A DNA stretch of 64,000 nucleotides from Vibrio variabilis. Its GTDB lineage: Bacteria > Pseudomonadota > Gammaproteobacteria > Enterobacterales > Vibrionaceae. How positions within the stretch are numbered: position 1 is the stretch's first letter; every line of letters begins with the position of its first letter. The notes beneath the pieces are model-generated. The model was not told the origin of the DNA. It saw only the letters and a list, made by a program, of their open reading frames with translations, and searched no databases. A program made the translations under genes and the position numbers. The DNA lies in NCBI RefSeq assembly GCF_003263785.1, contig NZ_JYJK01000087.1:1-64000 (forward strand), in the 5' to 3' direction. Positions 9,373 through 18,756 of this stretch are shown here, piece by piece.

Positions 9373-10164
9373 TCAAAATGATTGGAAGGTTAGTACCGCG
9401 ACGGACAAGATAAGCCAATGCCAACTTACAGAGCGTAGTTGATTCAATACGGCATAGCGGTCAGCGATAAGTATTGCTGTCATGGCAAGCATAATTAGCA
9501 GGCTATGGGATTGAAGGAGCAGCATACTTAACATGACAAGCCCGCATTCAATGACGCAGCGACTCCAGGCGTTGGCGGTGCACCGAACAAGACTGATGTA
9601 GAAGAGCGCCCCAATGACATGGACAGGAAGGAATTGAGAGCAGCGTGTCTTTATAGCGATCACGCTGTTTCGCCGACCAACCCACCAGCAGCTCACCAAG
9701 ACAGCAGGTGCAAGGTAGGGGGAAAATCCAGAGATTGTTGGCCAATTTTGTTTTGCGGCATCATAAACGAGCGTCAATCCTACGCAGGGCAGTACCCAAA
9801 GCACACTGTAAGTGACCAGAGCGACCCCAACGGCTATAAATCGCTGGCTGGGATTGACTGAGCGAACAATATGTAGCACCACCGGTATAAACATGGGTGT
9901 CATCATGGCTACAATCATCAGCTGACTATTGATGAGCAGCGAGCTTATCCCTTGCTGATGGTGATGGGCATGGCCGCTAGACAGGAATGCTTGCGCACCG
10001 AGAGCTACCCATCCGAACAGGCACAGGCTGGCGAGTAATGGCAGAACCCACGGGTAACGGCGAAATTCCCTGACACGTATTTCGGCACCTTCAAGCCACC
10101 GGTAAAGTCTGTCCTTGGGTTGGGCATTAGGCTGCAACGAGAGCGTTTGTGATTGTGGCATCAT
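9373..10164 (-). CDS. PpoB2/DUF2182-like membrane copper chaperone
   Basis: A 263-residue polytopic inner-membrane protein. After an amphipathic N-terminus it has a helix near 38-60, a His cluster GHAHHHQ at residues 64-70, then a helix with the MIVAMMTPMFIP motif characteristic of the DUF2182/PpoB2 metallochaperone family, followed by four or five more helices. In Marinomonas mediterranea the homologous PpoB2 is encoded beside the tyrosinase PpoB1 and is needed for its copper loading. Here it lies 46 bases downstream of a tyrosinase gene on the same strand, so the same role is inferred. AAGGA precedes the tandem ATG codons at 10164 and 10161; spacing slightly favours the second. Confidence 0.78.
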   Translation of the reverse strand: MMPQSQTLSLQPNAQPKDRLYRWLEGAEIRVREFRRYPWVLPLLASLCLFGWVALGAQAFLSSGHAHHHQQGISSLLINSQLMIVAMMTPMFIPVVLHIVRSVNPSQRFIAVGVALVTYSVLWVLPCVGLTLVYDAAKQNWPTISGFSPYLAPAVLVSCWWVGRRNSVIAIKTRCSQFLPVHVIGALFYISLVRCTANAWSRCVIECGLVMLSMLLLQSHSLLIMLAMTAILIADRYAVLNQLRSVSWHWLILSVAVLTFQSF

Positions 10165-10210
10165 TCAATCCTTTGTGGGTAGCAGGGCGCGGCAAAGCGC
10201 CCCATACAGA

Positions 10211-11736
10211 TCATTGAGTGAACTTGAAACTGATCGTGATTTTGTCGATGGCTGCAATATTCTCCTTGTTTACGCTGCAGCTTGGCCTTAATCGAAGGCT
10301 GATCTTCTGTCCGGCCAAGATCAACTGACCGACCTCGATGATCGAATCCCTTGGAATCGGTAAAGCCTGGGTCAAGGGTTTGTTGTCCGTCAGCGGGCTG
10401 GTTATCAAGTTTCGTCCCGCACCGAAGAATGAAACAGGACCCAACTGGTAGCTCTTTTCATTGCCGTTAGTGTCTTTAGCAACAAGATCTGCGGCTAAAC
10501 GGAATGTATGCTCGGTAGTTGTCATACCTTCGAACTGGATTGCCATGTGCTTAATTACATCTTGGAATTGATCGGAGATACACGAGTTAAAGTTTTTCTT
10601 AAAACTGGAAAGATCCACCGGCTGTAAATCCACGGTAACAGGTTTTGTACCTAGGCTAACTGAACTTGGCGCCGATGCAATTGAAAGGATAGTAGCCTTG
10701 GGTTTGAGTGGAGCAGCAGCTGCAACCACAGCCTCGGGTACGGCGATTTCGACGACATGAGGACTGAACTGACGGTATGCCAATACATCACTGATAAACG
10801 CTTGCTGACGGTCTGCGGGGGCGTATTCATAGCTGATTTCGGCCAACTTCTCGCCTTTCTCCGAGGTCACTGTCAGTCGCTGGGTACCCGAGAACTCTTT
10901 AAGCATCAGGCTGACATCAGCCACATCTTGTCCGTTTGCCCATTTGAACTTAAATTGTTTATCCGGATATGGGGTAGATCGTCAATTTCCACGATACCGC
11001 CAAGGCCAGTCCAGAATGTCCAGAGTCTGTCGATATTTGCGTGGTGGCAATAGAACAGGGGATCTAGACCGGCAGTGGGCAGTGAACCCATTGCACCACC
11101 AACTTGATCGTGAATATGATCATGAGGCCACGACTCCACTGAATTCGGTGACCAGAACTCTTTTGTTGAGAATTCTTCGAATTCGACTTGCCCTACGCTT
11201 TCGACGGATTGTTTGTAGAAGTTGTAGTTTCCTCCTACGCGCCCTGGATAAAACAGCGGCGAGTCTTCGTTAAGGAACGGTTCAGGAATCACCATATTGG
11301 CTTCACCGGAGGTGGTATAGTCCCAATACGGGAGCGCCCAATCAGCAGGTCCGCCCAGTTGAGTAATGATGCTTCGAAGCATATTCTCAAAAGACAATAG
11401 GTATTGCCTGTGCCAGGCGAGAAACATAACTGAACCATGTGGGCATTTAGCGAGATAAGGCAATTCACTGTCTGTGAAGGTATCGTGTTGCTCTTTTACG
11501 CCGGTTACCCAGTGCTGTTGTTTACCGGCTGCATTGGTATAAGTGGCTTCCCAAAAAGCCCGTAGGTCTGGATCGTTAAACTCATATTGATGGCACGCCG
11601 CCCACCAACCCCAGCTACGCGGATCGCGAACGTCAAGTCCGCGCATGTGGTCGATAGCTTTTGCATACCAGTGAAGAGCATCATTTGGGTTTTCACCCGA
11701 CTGACCAAGGATGTTAGTGCGAGTTAAATTGATCAT
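10211..11736 (-). CDS. Tyrosinase (polyphenol oxidase), reading frame disrupted
   Basis: A type-3 copper tyrosinase, about 508 residues once one frameshift is corrected. The N-terminal catalytic part carries the CuA histidines (ACHQY, CPHGSVMFLAWHRQY) and the CuB histidines (HDHIHD and HHANIDRLW). The frame breaks at about 10966-10971. Before it the protein reads IVEIDDLPH; after it the neighbouring frame continues PDKQFKFKWANGQDVADVSL and runs another 240 residues as the C-terminal domain. One missing base explains both halves. Start chosen at MINLTRTN because AAGGA lies 11 bases upstream. It would oxidise phenols to quinones and so produce melanin. No signal peptide is visible. The copper chaperone gene follows. 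Confidence 0.87.
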
Positions 11737-12184
11737 ACTTATTCGAGTCCTTTTTGTGTATTGATTAATTAACACCTCAGTGTATGAAAGTAGATTAATG
11801 GGTAGCATGTGCAATTTGTTGAGTAATTGAGTGTTCGAAGTTTGAGATTAATCACAAAAAAAACTGTTCACTTTCGCTGTTTCATACACCTCGAAGGTGT
11901 GATATGCAGCAGGGTGCGTTTTGATTGCTGTGTATTGGATTAGCACATTTGGCTATTAGTTAGACTTTTAAACATGAGGAAAAGCAATCTACAAAGCAGG
12001 ATTTGATATCTAGTTCAATCCGACTCTAGCGAAGTTTGAGGCAAAGGTTCGTTAGTGCCTCACAAAATTATCCCAAGTAATCCGCTTCCGTAGTTCTCCT
12101 TTTTAAGAAGGTGAGGCCAACTAGTTGCCAACGTTTTAATAGCAAGCAGGGAAAGTAAATCACTACTTTCCCTGCTAATGAACA
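11737..12184. other. Intergenic region upstream of tyrosinase
   Basis: About 450 bases between the tyrosinase start and the end of the peptide transporter operon. It should hold the tyrosinase promoter. A small palindrome CACCTCGAAGGTG lies near 11888-11900 and could be a regulator site. The hairpin at 12145-12176 belongs to the transporter end. No coding sequence was recognised. Confidence 0.4.
12145..12176 (-). terminator. Hairpin after the peptide transporter operon
   Basis: A perfect 13-base inverted repeat (AGCAGGGAAAGTA with its complement, loop of six) begins eight bases past the dppC-like stop. A uniform T run does not follow, so it may be an RNA-stabilising stem or a weak terminator. 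Confidence 0.5.
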
Positions 12185-13092
12185 CTAAGCCTTAGGATCA
12201 ATCGCCTCCTGCAAACCATCTCCCAAAAAGTTAATCGTAATCACTGTGATCAGCACCATCACTCCTGGGTATACGGCTGCCATTGGGTAGTGCCACATGG
12301 CTTCGCGAGCGTTTTGTAGCATGTTACCCCATGATGGTGTGGGGGGATTGATGCCAAAGCCGAGGAAACTCAGTGCACTCTCGGTTAGGATTGCGCCGCC
12401 AATGCCAAGTGTGGTGGCGGTGATAACGGGAGCAATGACATTAGGTAGGATGTGCTGCCTCATTACAAACCAGTGGCTTGCGCCGTAACCGATAGCCGCT
12501 TGCACATATTCTCGGTGTTTTACGGATAGGGTGTTTGAACGCACTAAACGTGCGGCAAATGGCCAGCCTAATAGTGAAATCACCACTACTAAACGGTAGA
12601 CACTAAAGCTATCACTACGGACTAACTCTTCTGAAAAGCCTAGCTTGGTCATATCAATGCTTTGGATCAAAATCAGCAACATGATGCCCGGCAGGCTAAT
12701 GATAAAGTCAGCACCGCGCATGATGACCGCATCGACACGGCCGCATGATAGCCAGCAATAACACCCAGCACAGTGCCAATCACAGAGGTTGCGATGGCGG
12801 CAACAAAGGCAAATGTGAGGGATACCTGACCGCCCAGAAGTAGGCGAACCAAAATATCGCGGCCTAGCTCATCCGTGCCGAGCTTATGCGTGTCGCTTGG
12901 GGCTTCGAAACGGCTAAAGAGATTGTCTTCGAACGGGTCGACACCCAGCCATTGCCCAATACTCGCCGCGTTAAAGCACAGTAGAGTCATTACAGTGAGG
13001 AGCAGTAAAGAAGCCATGGCCAACTTATGGCGAGATAAGCGATGAACGATTTGCAGCCAAGGATTTTGGCTTCTTGCTGCGAGTGCGGTCAT
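12185..13092 (-). CDS. Peptide ABC transporter permease DppC/OppC type, frame disrupted
   Basis: An inner-membrane permease of about 300 residues after correction of one frameshift at about 12738-12745. Upstream of the break the protein reads GTVLGVIAGYHA; the neighbouring frame resumes GRVDAVIMRGADFIISLPG, the usual continuation in this family. Adding one G to a GG run restores it. The N-terminal part has one helix and the linker GTDELGRDIL, the classic DppC/OppC signature. The EAA-type loop is near SVKHREYVQAAIGYGAS. It overlaps the upstream permease gene by four bases and is the last gene of the operon. Confidence 0.88.
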
Positions 13093-14057
13093 GATGGGCT
13101 TCCTTTTGTTAAGTCAATGCGGGGATCTACTTTGGAGTAGAGAATGTCGGCGACGAAGTTCATCACCAAAATGGCGGTAGTCGCGACCATAAAACAGAGC
13201 ATCGCCACGTTGTAGTCGCTGCCGTTAATCGCGTCGACAGTGAGCTTACCGATACCGGGCCAGCTAAAGATGGTTTCGGTCAGTACTGCGCCGCTCATCA
13301 GCGCGGCAATATCCATTGCGAGCACGGTAATCATCGGTAACATGCCGTTTTTGATGCAATGCTTGAACAGCACTCTTGTCGACGAGGCGCCTTTCGCTTT
13401 TGCCGTTCGCACAAAATCTTGGCGAAACACTTCCAGCATACTTGAGCGCATAAAACGCGAAATAGAGGCAATGCTGAGTAAGGTCAGACTAAGAATAGGT
13501 AGGATCATATAGCGTAGCCTATCAAAACCTTCAGCGCCATCGGCTTCTCCCGTTCCTCCTGCGGGGAAGAGGGGGTAGACCACAGAAAACAACATGATCA
13601 GCATAAGCGCGAGCCAAGCGGCAGGTGTAGACAGAAATAGATAGGTGATGCCACTAATCAGATAGTCGGTGAAGCGATTTTGTTTTACGGCACATAGCAC
13701 ACCAACGGGTAGCGCAATGAGTATAGAAAGAAGCGTGCCGCACCCAACCAATATAAGGGTGTTTTTCATCGCTTCCCAAAGGACGGAGATAGCAGGCTGT
13801 GAGAACATGCGCGAATAACCGAGTTCACCTTGCAGCGCATCACCAAGCCAATGGAAATAGCGAACATAAACCGGTTTATCCAGTCCTTGCTCTGCTTTGA
13901 GTCTTGCGACGTCTTCAGCGGTAATATGGGGATTATTTTGTACCATGAGATCGATGGGATCGCCTGGCATTAATCCCATCAAGTTGTATGCTGCGAACGA
14001 TGCCAGCAGAAGAACCAGCAGCATTTGCAGTAATCTTGAAAATATAAATCGTTTCAT
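13089..14057 (-). CDS. Peptide ABC transporter permease DppB/OppB type
   Basis: An intact 322-residue permease with about six helices. The N-terminus MKRFIFSRLLQMLLVLL and the segment NLMGLMPGDPIDLM are typical of DppB/OppB proteins. The EAA loop near VFRQDFVRTAKAKGASSTRV contacts the ATPases. It overlaps the next permease by four bases (ATGA) and lies 80 bases downstream of the second ATPase gene. With the partner permease it forms the membrane channel for a peptide-like or oligosaccharide-like substrate supplied by the binding protein at 16033-17709. Confidence 0.9.
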   Translation of the reverse strand: MKRFIFSRLLQMLLVLLLASFAAYNLMGLMPGDPIDLMVQNNPHITAEDVARLKAEQGLDKPVYVRYFHWLGDALQGELGYSRMFSQPAISVLWEAMKNTLILVGCGTLLSILIALPVGVLCAVKQNRFTDYLISGITYLFLSTPAAWLALMLIMLFSVVYPLFPAGGTGEADGAEGFDRLRYMILPILSLTLLSIASISRFMRSSMLEVFRQDFVRTAKAKGASSTRVLFKHCIKNGMLPMITVLAMDIAALMSGAVLTETIFSWPGIGKLTVDAINGSDYNVAMLCFMVATTAILVMNFVADILYSKVDPRIDLTKGSPS

Positions 14058-14137
14058 AAAATGTGTGTATCCATACGGGCATAAAGCCCTTACATTTAAT
14101 GGCTTAGGTCAGTGGTTAAAGGGCAGTGCCAAACTGT

Positions 14138-14967
14138 TTATGCGGTGACGGTTTGATGAGCGCGATTTCGCCTTCGTGTATTGCCAATGTCGGGAACAGC
14201 GCTCAGTAACTCACGGCTATAAGCGTGTTTGGGATTCGCAAAAAAGTCCGCTTTGGAGGCCTGCTCGACGATGGTTCCGCTTTTCATTACCACCACGTCG
14301 TGGGCCAAGTGGTAAACCACGGCCATATCGTGGCTGATGAACAAGAACGCAATACCATGCTCCTGCTGCAAATCTTTAAATAGATTGAGGATTTGCGACT
14401 GCACGGACACATCTAGTGCGGAGAGTGGTTCATCGGCGATGATAAGTTCAGCCTTAGCATTAATGCTCTGGCAATGGCGATCCTCTGCCTTTGTCCGCCG
14501 GAGAACTCATGAGGGTAGCGGGTAAGAACGTCTTCTCGCATGCCCACCCAACCTAAGACTTCGATAGCGCGAGCACGCTGTGATTGCTTATTGCCAATGC
14601 CGTTGACTTTCATCGGTTCAATCAGTGAAGAGAGAATCGGCATGCGCGGGTTTAACGCTGAGTAGGGGTCTTGGAACACAAGGCCAATGCGTTGTCGTAA
14701 TCGACGCTGCATATGACTAGGCAATCTGGACACCTCTTGGCCTGCGAGAAAGATATCGCCGGAATCGGGACGCTCCAACATGCTGAGCATGCGGCCTAAC
14801 GTCGATTTTCCTGAGCCCGATTCACCGACTATCGCGGTGGTTTTTCCTGACTCAACTTTGATGGAAACATTGTTGGTGACATGAAGGGTTTTCGGTTTTC
14901 TTCCAAACATCGAGCCTGCTTCAAGGAGGTAGTGCTTGTGCAGGTTATTGGCTTCGAGCAAAGTCAT
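14138..14967 (-). CDS. Peptide ABC transporter ATPase DppF/OppF type, frame disrupted
   Basis: An ATPase of about 277 residues after one correction at about 14454-14456. Walker A is GESGSGKST, the ABC signature is FSGGQRQRIAIARAL, and after the break the neighbouring frame gives AKAELIIADEPLSALDVSV with Walker B, then LFISHDMAVVYHLA with the H-loop. A single A or T restored between ATGCT and AAGG joins the two. The start codon overlaps the previous stop as TAATG, so translation is coupled. The C-terminal tail is short, as in DppF. Confidence 0.88.
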
Positions 14968-15962
14968 TAGGCCGCGCCTCCTTGTTGACGAAACGCAGGC
15001 TGTTGTAGCGTCGAGCTGGTTTGAGCCGCTGCCGTATCTTGCCGTTGTTGATTGCGCTTCTCTGCTTTCTGTAAGTAGCTATCGTAGAGCTCAGGGCAGC
15101 GGTCGCGAAAGCTGTAGTCTTCATTTCGTTGATCGAGTGGTGGTACGCTACCGGGAATAGCGGGCAGCCTGTCCACATCGACACCGACTCGTGGGATTGT
15201 ATCGAGTAGCGCTTGCGTGTAGGGGTGTTGAGGGTTATCGAAAATCTCATTTACATCGGCGATTTCAACGACACGTCCTGCGTACATCACCATGACGCGA
15301 TCCGAGATTTGCGACACCACACCCAGAGAGTGACTGATAAATTGGATAGCCGTACCTGTGGTTTCTCGCAGCTCTTCGAGTAGGTCGAGCACTTGCGCTT
15401 GAACCGTTACATCAAGCGCTGTGGTCGGTTCATCGGCAATCAATACTTTCGGCTTACAAGCGAGCGCCATGGCGATCATCACTCTCTGTCTCATTCCCCC
15501 TGATAGCTCATGCGGATAAGCATTAGCACGCTTTTCTGGGTAGGGAATGTGAACTTGTTTGAGCATTTCGATGGCACGATCACGCGCTTCTTTGGGGGAG
15601 CTGTTTTCGTGAATAATGAACATTTCGGCGATCTGATCCCCGACTTTCATTACTGGGTTTAAGGCGGTCATTGGCTCTTGGAAGATCATGCCAATGCCCT
15701 CGCCACGGATATGCTGATACTGCTTTTCGCCCAGACCGACAAGATTTCTTCCACCGAAGCGAATATCACCAGACAAGGTAAGCGATTTATCGAGTAGCCC
15801 CATAATGGCAAGAGAGGTGAGTGACTTTCCGCAGCCCGACTCACCGACGACGCCAAGGATCTCTCCCGGCTTGATTTGATAGCTGACATCCTTAACAGCA
15901 AAGTGCGGCCCAAGGGCCACACTCATATTGCGGACGTCTAAGATAACTTCATTCATAGACAC
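14967..15962 (-). CDS. Peptide ABC transporter ATPase DppD/OppD type
   Basis: An intact 331-residue ATPase. It has Walker A GESGCGKS, signature [15 protein letters not shown], Walker [17 protein letters not shown] and H-loop FISHSLGVV. The C-terminal OppD-type region contains the Cys in [10 protein letters not shown]; this family often binds an iron-sulfur cluster with several Cys here, but fewer are visible in this copy. The tail is unusually rich in Gln and Ala. It pairs with the downstream ATPase to energise uptake. Confidence 0.9.
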   Translation of the reverse strand: MSMNEVILDVRNMSVALGPHFAVKDVSYQIKPGEILGVVGESGCGKSLTSLAIMGLLDKSLTLSGDIRFGGRNLVGLGEKQYQHIRGEGIGMIFQEPMTALNPVMKVGDQIAEMFIIHENSSPKEARDRAIEMLKQVHIPYPEKRANAYPHELSGGMRQRVMIAMALACKPKVLIADEPTTALDVTVQAQVLDLLEELRETTGTAIQFISHSLGVVSQISDRVMVMYAGRVVEIADVNEIFDNPQHPYTQALLDTIPRVGVDVDRLPAIPGSVPPLDQRNEDYSFRDRCPELYDSYLQKAEKRNQQRQDTAAAQTSSTLQQPAFRQQGGAA

Positions 15963-16032
15963 TTCATTCTTAAAAATGGATACCGCTTAGCGGCTTCGAT
16001 GCTTATTCATTTCGAACTTTAGAATTCGAAAT

Positions 16033-17709
16033 CTAGTTCGCTCGACTCCAGTTTTCGGACCAGTAGCTTGAGTAATGTTGGTGCCCGGTTGGCTCAACAT
16101 TAACCAGCCATTTTGGAAGAATGTAGCTGTCTGAACGATAGTAGAGAGGCAGTGCTGGTAGCTCTGTCGCATATAGGTTTTGGAATTGCTTCCACAGCTC
16201 AGTGCGCTTCTCTTTGTTAAGTTCGCTATCGATGGCTTCTAGGACTCGATCCATTTCAGGATTGCTGTAGCCAGCGTAGTTTTGTCCTGCCCATTGATTG
16301 TCTTTAGTTGGGATATAATCAGAGTGAAGAATCGTTAACGGTGGGTTTTCTGGGGACGAACTCCACGCAAACATGGCGAGACCTTTGTGTTTGCGCTCGG
16401 TCAAGGTAGTACCAAAGTACACGCGTGCAGTTTGGTTATTGATGGCTGCTTTGATGCCGATCTTCTTCCACTGACCTTGGGCGAACTGCTGAACCAACTC
16501 ACGTGTCTTGTTGCCCGCAGTCGTCATAAATTCAATTTCCAGCGGCTCGCCATCTTTCATTTGCACGCCATTGACTAGCTCATAGCCGGCTTCTTTTAGT
16601 AGTTGCTTCGCTTTTTCTGGATTGTAGTCGTAGGTCGGTGTTTCAGAGGTATAGATGCTATCCAGTGGGCTTGTATCTGAGTTAGCAACTTGTTGTTTTC
16701 CATCGAATAGTTTGTCGGTAATTAGTTTGCGATCTAGCCCGAATAGCAGTGCTTGGCGAACTTTCACTTCCGACAAGTGAGGATTGTTGAGCTGAACGTC
16801 TAGATGCTCGTAGAGTGATGCAGGACGAATATCGACGTTAAACCTGTCGCCAAATTTTTTCTCAAATTGCAGCGCTTGGTCGAGAGTGAGACCCAGTTCG
16901 CCCGGGATGTAGTCGACGTCACCGGAAAGTAAGTTCGCTTGCAAGGCTTGAGTGTCAGAAACGGTTTTCAGCGTCACTGTAGCAAAGTGTGGTTGTTTGC
17001 CTTTCCAGTGCTCGTTGCGGGTCATTTTAACGAACTGACCTTGTTTGAGCTGCTCGATGATATAAGGGCCGCTGTATAGGCCAGCCAAGGTTGGCTCTGT
17101 TACGAACTTGGTATTAAGGTGGTACTTGCTTGGATCGTTTTCAAATATCGACTCTTCGATATGGGAAGGAAGAACGTGTGGAATGTAGTCTGCGTTATAT
17201 TTAAACGAGATACGGTCGACATAGACGTCTAAAGTATGCTCATCGACCACATCAAGCTTCTCAATCTGCTGTAGGGTTGTCAGCTCTGGGTTGCCTTGCA
17301 CGTCAGGAGAGGTCACCACTTTGTGCCAAAACACCATATCTTTTGTTGTGATGGGGGTGCCGTCGCCCCAATAGAGATCAGATTTGAGGCTGACTCGCAT
17401 CTTAATGCCTTGCTTGCTCTCACCTTCTTTGGCATGTGGCCTATCTACAATTTGCGCTAAACCATTTTCAAAGCTAGGGACTTCTTCACAATAAAAGCAA
17501 ACGAGCTCCCAGTTTTGGTCGTAGCCAATGGTTTCACGGTTAACAAAGCCTTTGGTGTAGGCTTTTGCCACCATGCTGTCGATGTCAGGGTGTAGAGTGG
17601 CAGGGTATTGTGTAATACCTATGGTGAGCTTGTCGTTGGCTGCGAAAGCTGAAGTTGAAAGCAATGCAGAAGCACAGGCGAGTGCAAAAGCAGTTTTTTT
17701 AAATGGCAT
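16033..17709 (-). CDS. Periplasmic peptide-binding protein of ABC transporter (family 5)
   Basis: A 558-residue solute-binding protein with a signal peptide ending near STSAFAAND. The SBP_bac_5 fold is recognisable from LTIGITQYPATLHPDIDS, the SLKSDLYWGDGTPITTKDMVFW segment in two parts, and the C-terminal LPALPLYYRSD region. It is the first gene of a five-gene operon (binding protein, two ATPases, two permeases). The substrate cannot be deduced; members of this family bind oligopeptides, dipeptides, heme, nickel or chito-oligosaccharides. No peptidase or sugar gene accompanies it. Confidence 0.88.
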   Translation of the reverse strand: MPFKKTAFALACASALLSTSAFAANDKLTIGITQYPATLHPDIDSMVAKAYTKGFVNRETIGYDQNWELVCFYCEEVPSFENGLAQIVDRPHAKEGESKQGIKMRVSLKSDLYWGDGTPITTKDMVFWHKVVTSPDVQGNPELTTLQQIEKLDVVDEHTLDVYVDRISFKYNADYIPHVLPSHIEESIFENDPSKYHLNTKFVTEPTLAGLYSGPYIIEQLKQGQFVKMTRNEHWKGKQPHFATVTLKTVSDTQALQANLLSGDVDYIPGELGLTLDQALQFEKKFGDRFNVDIRPASLYEHLDVQLNNPHLSEVKVRQALLFGLDRKLITDKLFDGKQQVANSDTSPLDSIYTSETPTYDYNPEKAKQLLKEAGYELVNGVQMKDGEPLEIEFMTTAGNKTRELVQQFAQGQWKKIGIKAAINNQTARVYFGTTLTERKHKGLAMFAWSSSPENPPLTILHSDYIPTKDNQWAGQNYAGYSNPEMDRVLEAIDSELNKEKRTELWKQFQNLYATELPALPLYYRSDSYILPKWLVNVEPTGHQHYSSYWSENWSRAN

Positions 17710-18080
17710 CTGATTTCCTTATCGTTTTTATTGACTTCAAGTCTGGCGCTTGAAATTGGTTACATCCGTGTCACTCAAAATTTACATTTACCGGTTTGAG
17801 TACGGAAATGCGCGTGAGTGCATAACCAGTCCACCATAGTGGGATGTCCATTGCTAAGCAACTCAATGAGTTACTTGTTAGGTCGAATTGTATTTCATGT
17901 CACATTTCCTATCTATTTAGTGAACTAAAATCAAAAAGTGCGTGTTTACTGGCTCTTATCTAGATGTGTTGATTACATTTTATTAACTGAATTGTCACTT
18001 ATGATGGCTGGTATGAAGTAAGGCAGAATGCGTATCAGCATTGAGTTACCCGCTTAAATAACAAACCCTAAGGAGGCTCT
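17710..18080. other. Divergent promoter region
   Basis: About 370 bases between divergently transcribed operons (peptide transporter and AttEFGH-like exporter). It is AT-rich towards 17880-18000 and must carry both promoters. No repeat, small gene or confident operator was found. Confidence 0.4.
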
Positions 18081-18756
18081 ATGCCCGACAGTGAGTTGGT
18101 TTCATTGCGCAGTGTCAGCAAGCAATTTGTTGATGGTAATGAAGTACACACAGTACTTCGCGACTGCGAACTGGTGATGGCTACTGGCTCGAGTATTGCG
18201 TTAATGGGCGCGAGTGGGAGTGGCAAAAGTACGTTGATGAACATCATTGCGGGTTTTGAGCCATTAAATTCAGGAGACCTTATCCTTGATGGCCAAGAAA
18301 CGAGTCAATGGCGAGATAGTGACTGGAGTGAGTTTCGCATCCACACCTTAGGTGTTGTGTTCCAGCAGTTCAACCTATTAACGCCACTCAATGTGCGTCA
18401 AAACATTGCGTTTCCGCTGTCTCTTGCTCAAAAGCAATGGAACGGCTGGTGTGATTACTTAGTAGACACACTAGGTCTCAGTGGACTACTGGATAGGCAT
18501 GTCGCGGCGTTATCCGGTGGGCAGCAGCAAAGAGTTGCCATCGCGAGAGCGCTTGCTAGCGAGCCTAAGTTGCTTTTAGCAGATGAGCAACGGGTAATTT
18601 GGATGAGCAATCGGCAGAGAGGTGATGCAGCTTTTGGCCGATATTACCCAGCGAGGTAATACGGCGGTGCTTTTGGTCACGCACAGTGAGGAGTGCGCAG
18701 CTTTTATGCAGTCGAGATTACGTTTGGTGAACGGACAGCTCTATGACGCGAGTTAA
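18081..18756 (+). CDS. ABC exporter ATPase, LolD/AttE type, frame disrupted
   Basis: A MacB/LolD-class ATPase of about 225 residues, translated from an ATG with a strong AAGGAGG site. Walker A is GASGSGKST, the Q-loop is VFQQFNLL and the signature is LSGGQQQRVAIARAL. The frame then breaks twice. Adding C after GATGAG (about 18587) gives EPTGNLDEQSAE; adding G in GAGAGG (about 18621) gives VMQLLADITQRGNTAVLL followed by VTHSEE, the H-loop. The corrected gene stops at 18754-18756 and overlaps the permease start by 14 bases. It should drive the FtsX-type permease downstream. Confidence 0.87.

Noticed and set aside
9212..9442. Plus-strand open frame of 76 codons
   Set aside because: It runs into the 3' end of the copper chaperone gene, has no ribosome site of note and no recognisable family.
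10211..11736. Tyrosinase C-terminal frame as an independent gene
   Set aside because: The in-frame text upstream of its first ATG continues directly from the catalytic domain, so one gene with a lost base is simpler. The void findings row with an end beyond the window should also be ignored.
11888..11900. Palindrome CACCTCGAAGGTG as a defined operator
   Set aside because: Too short and not tied to a known regulator; kept only as a note on the intergenic region.
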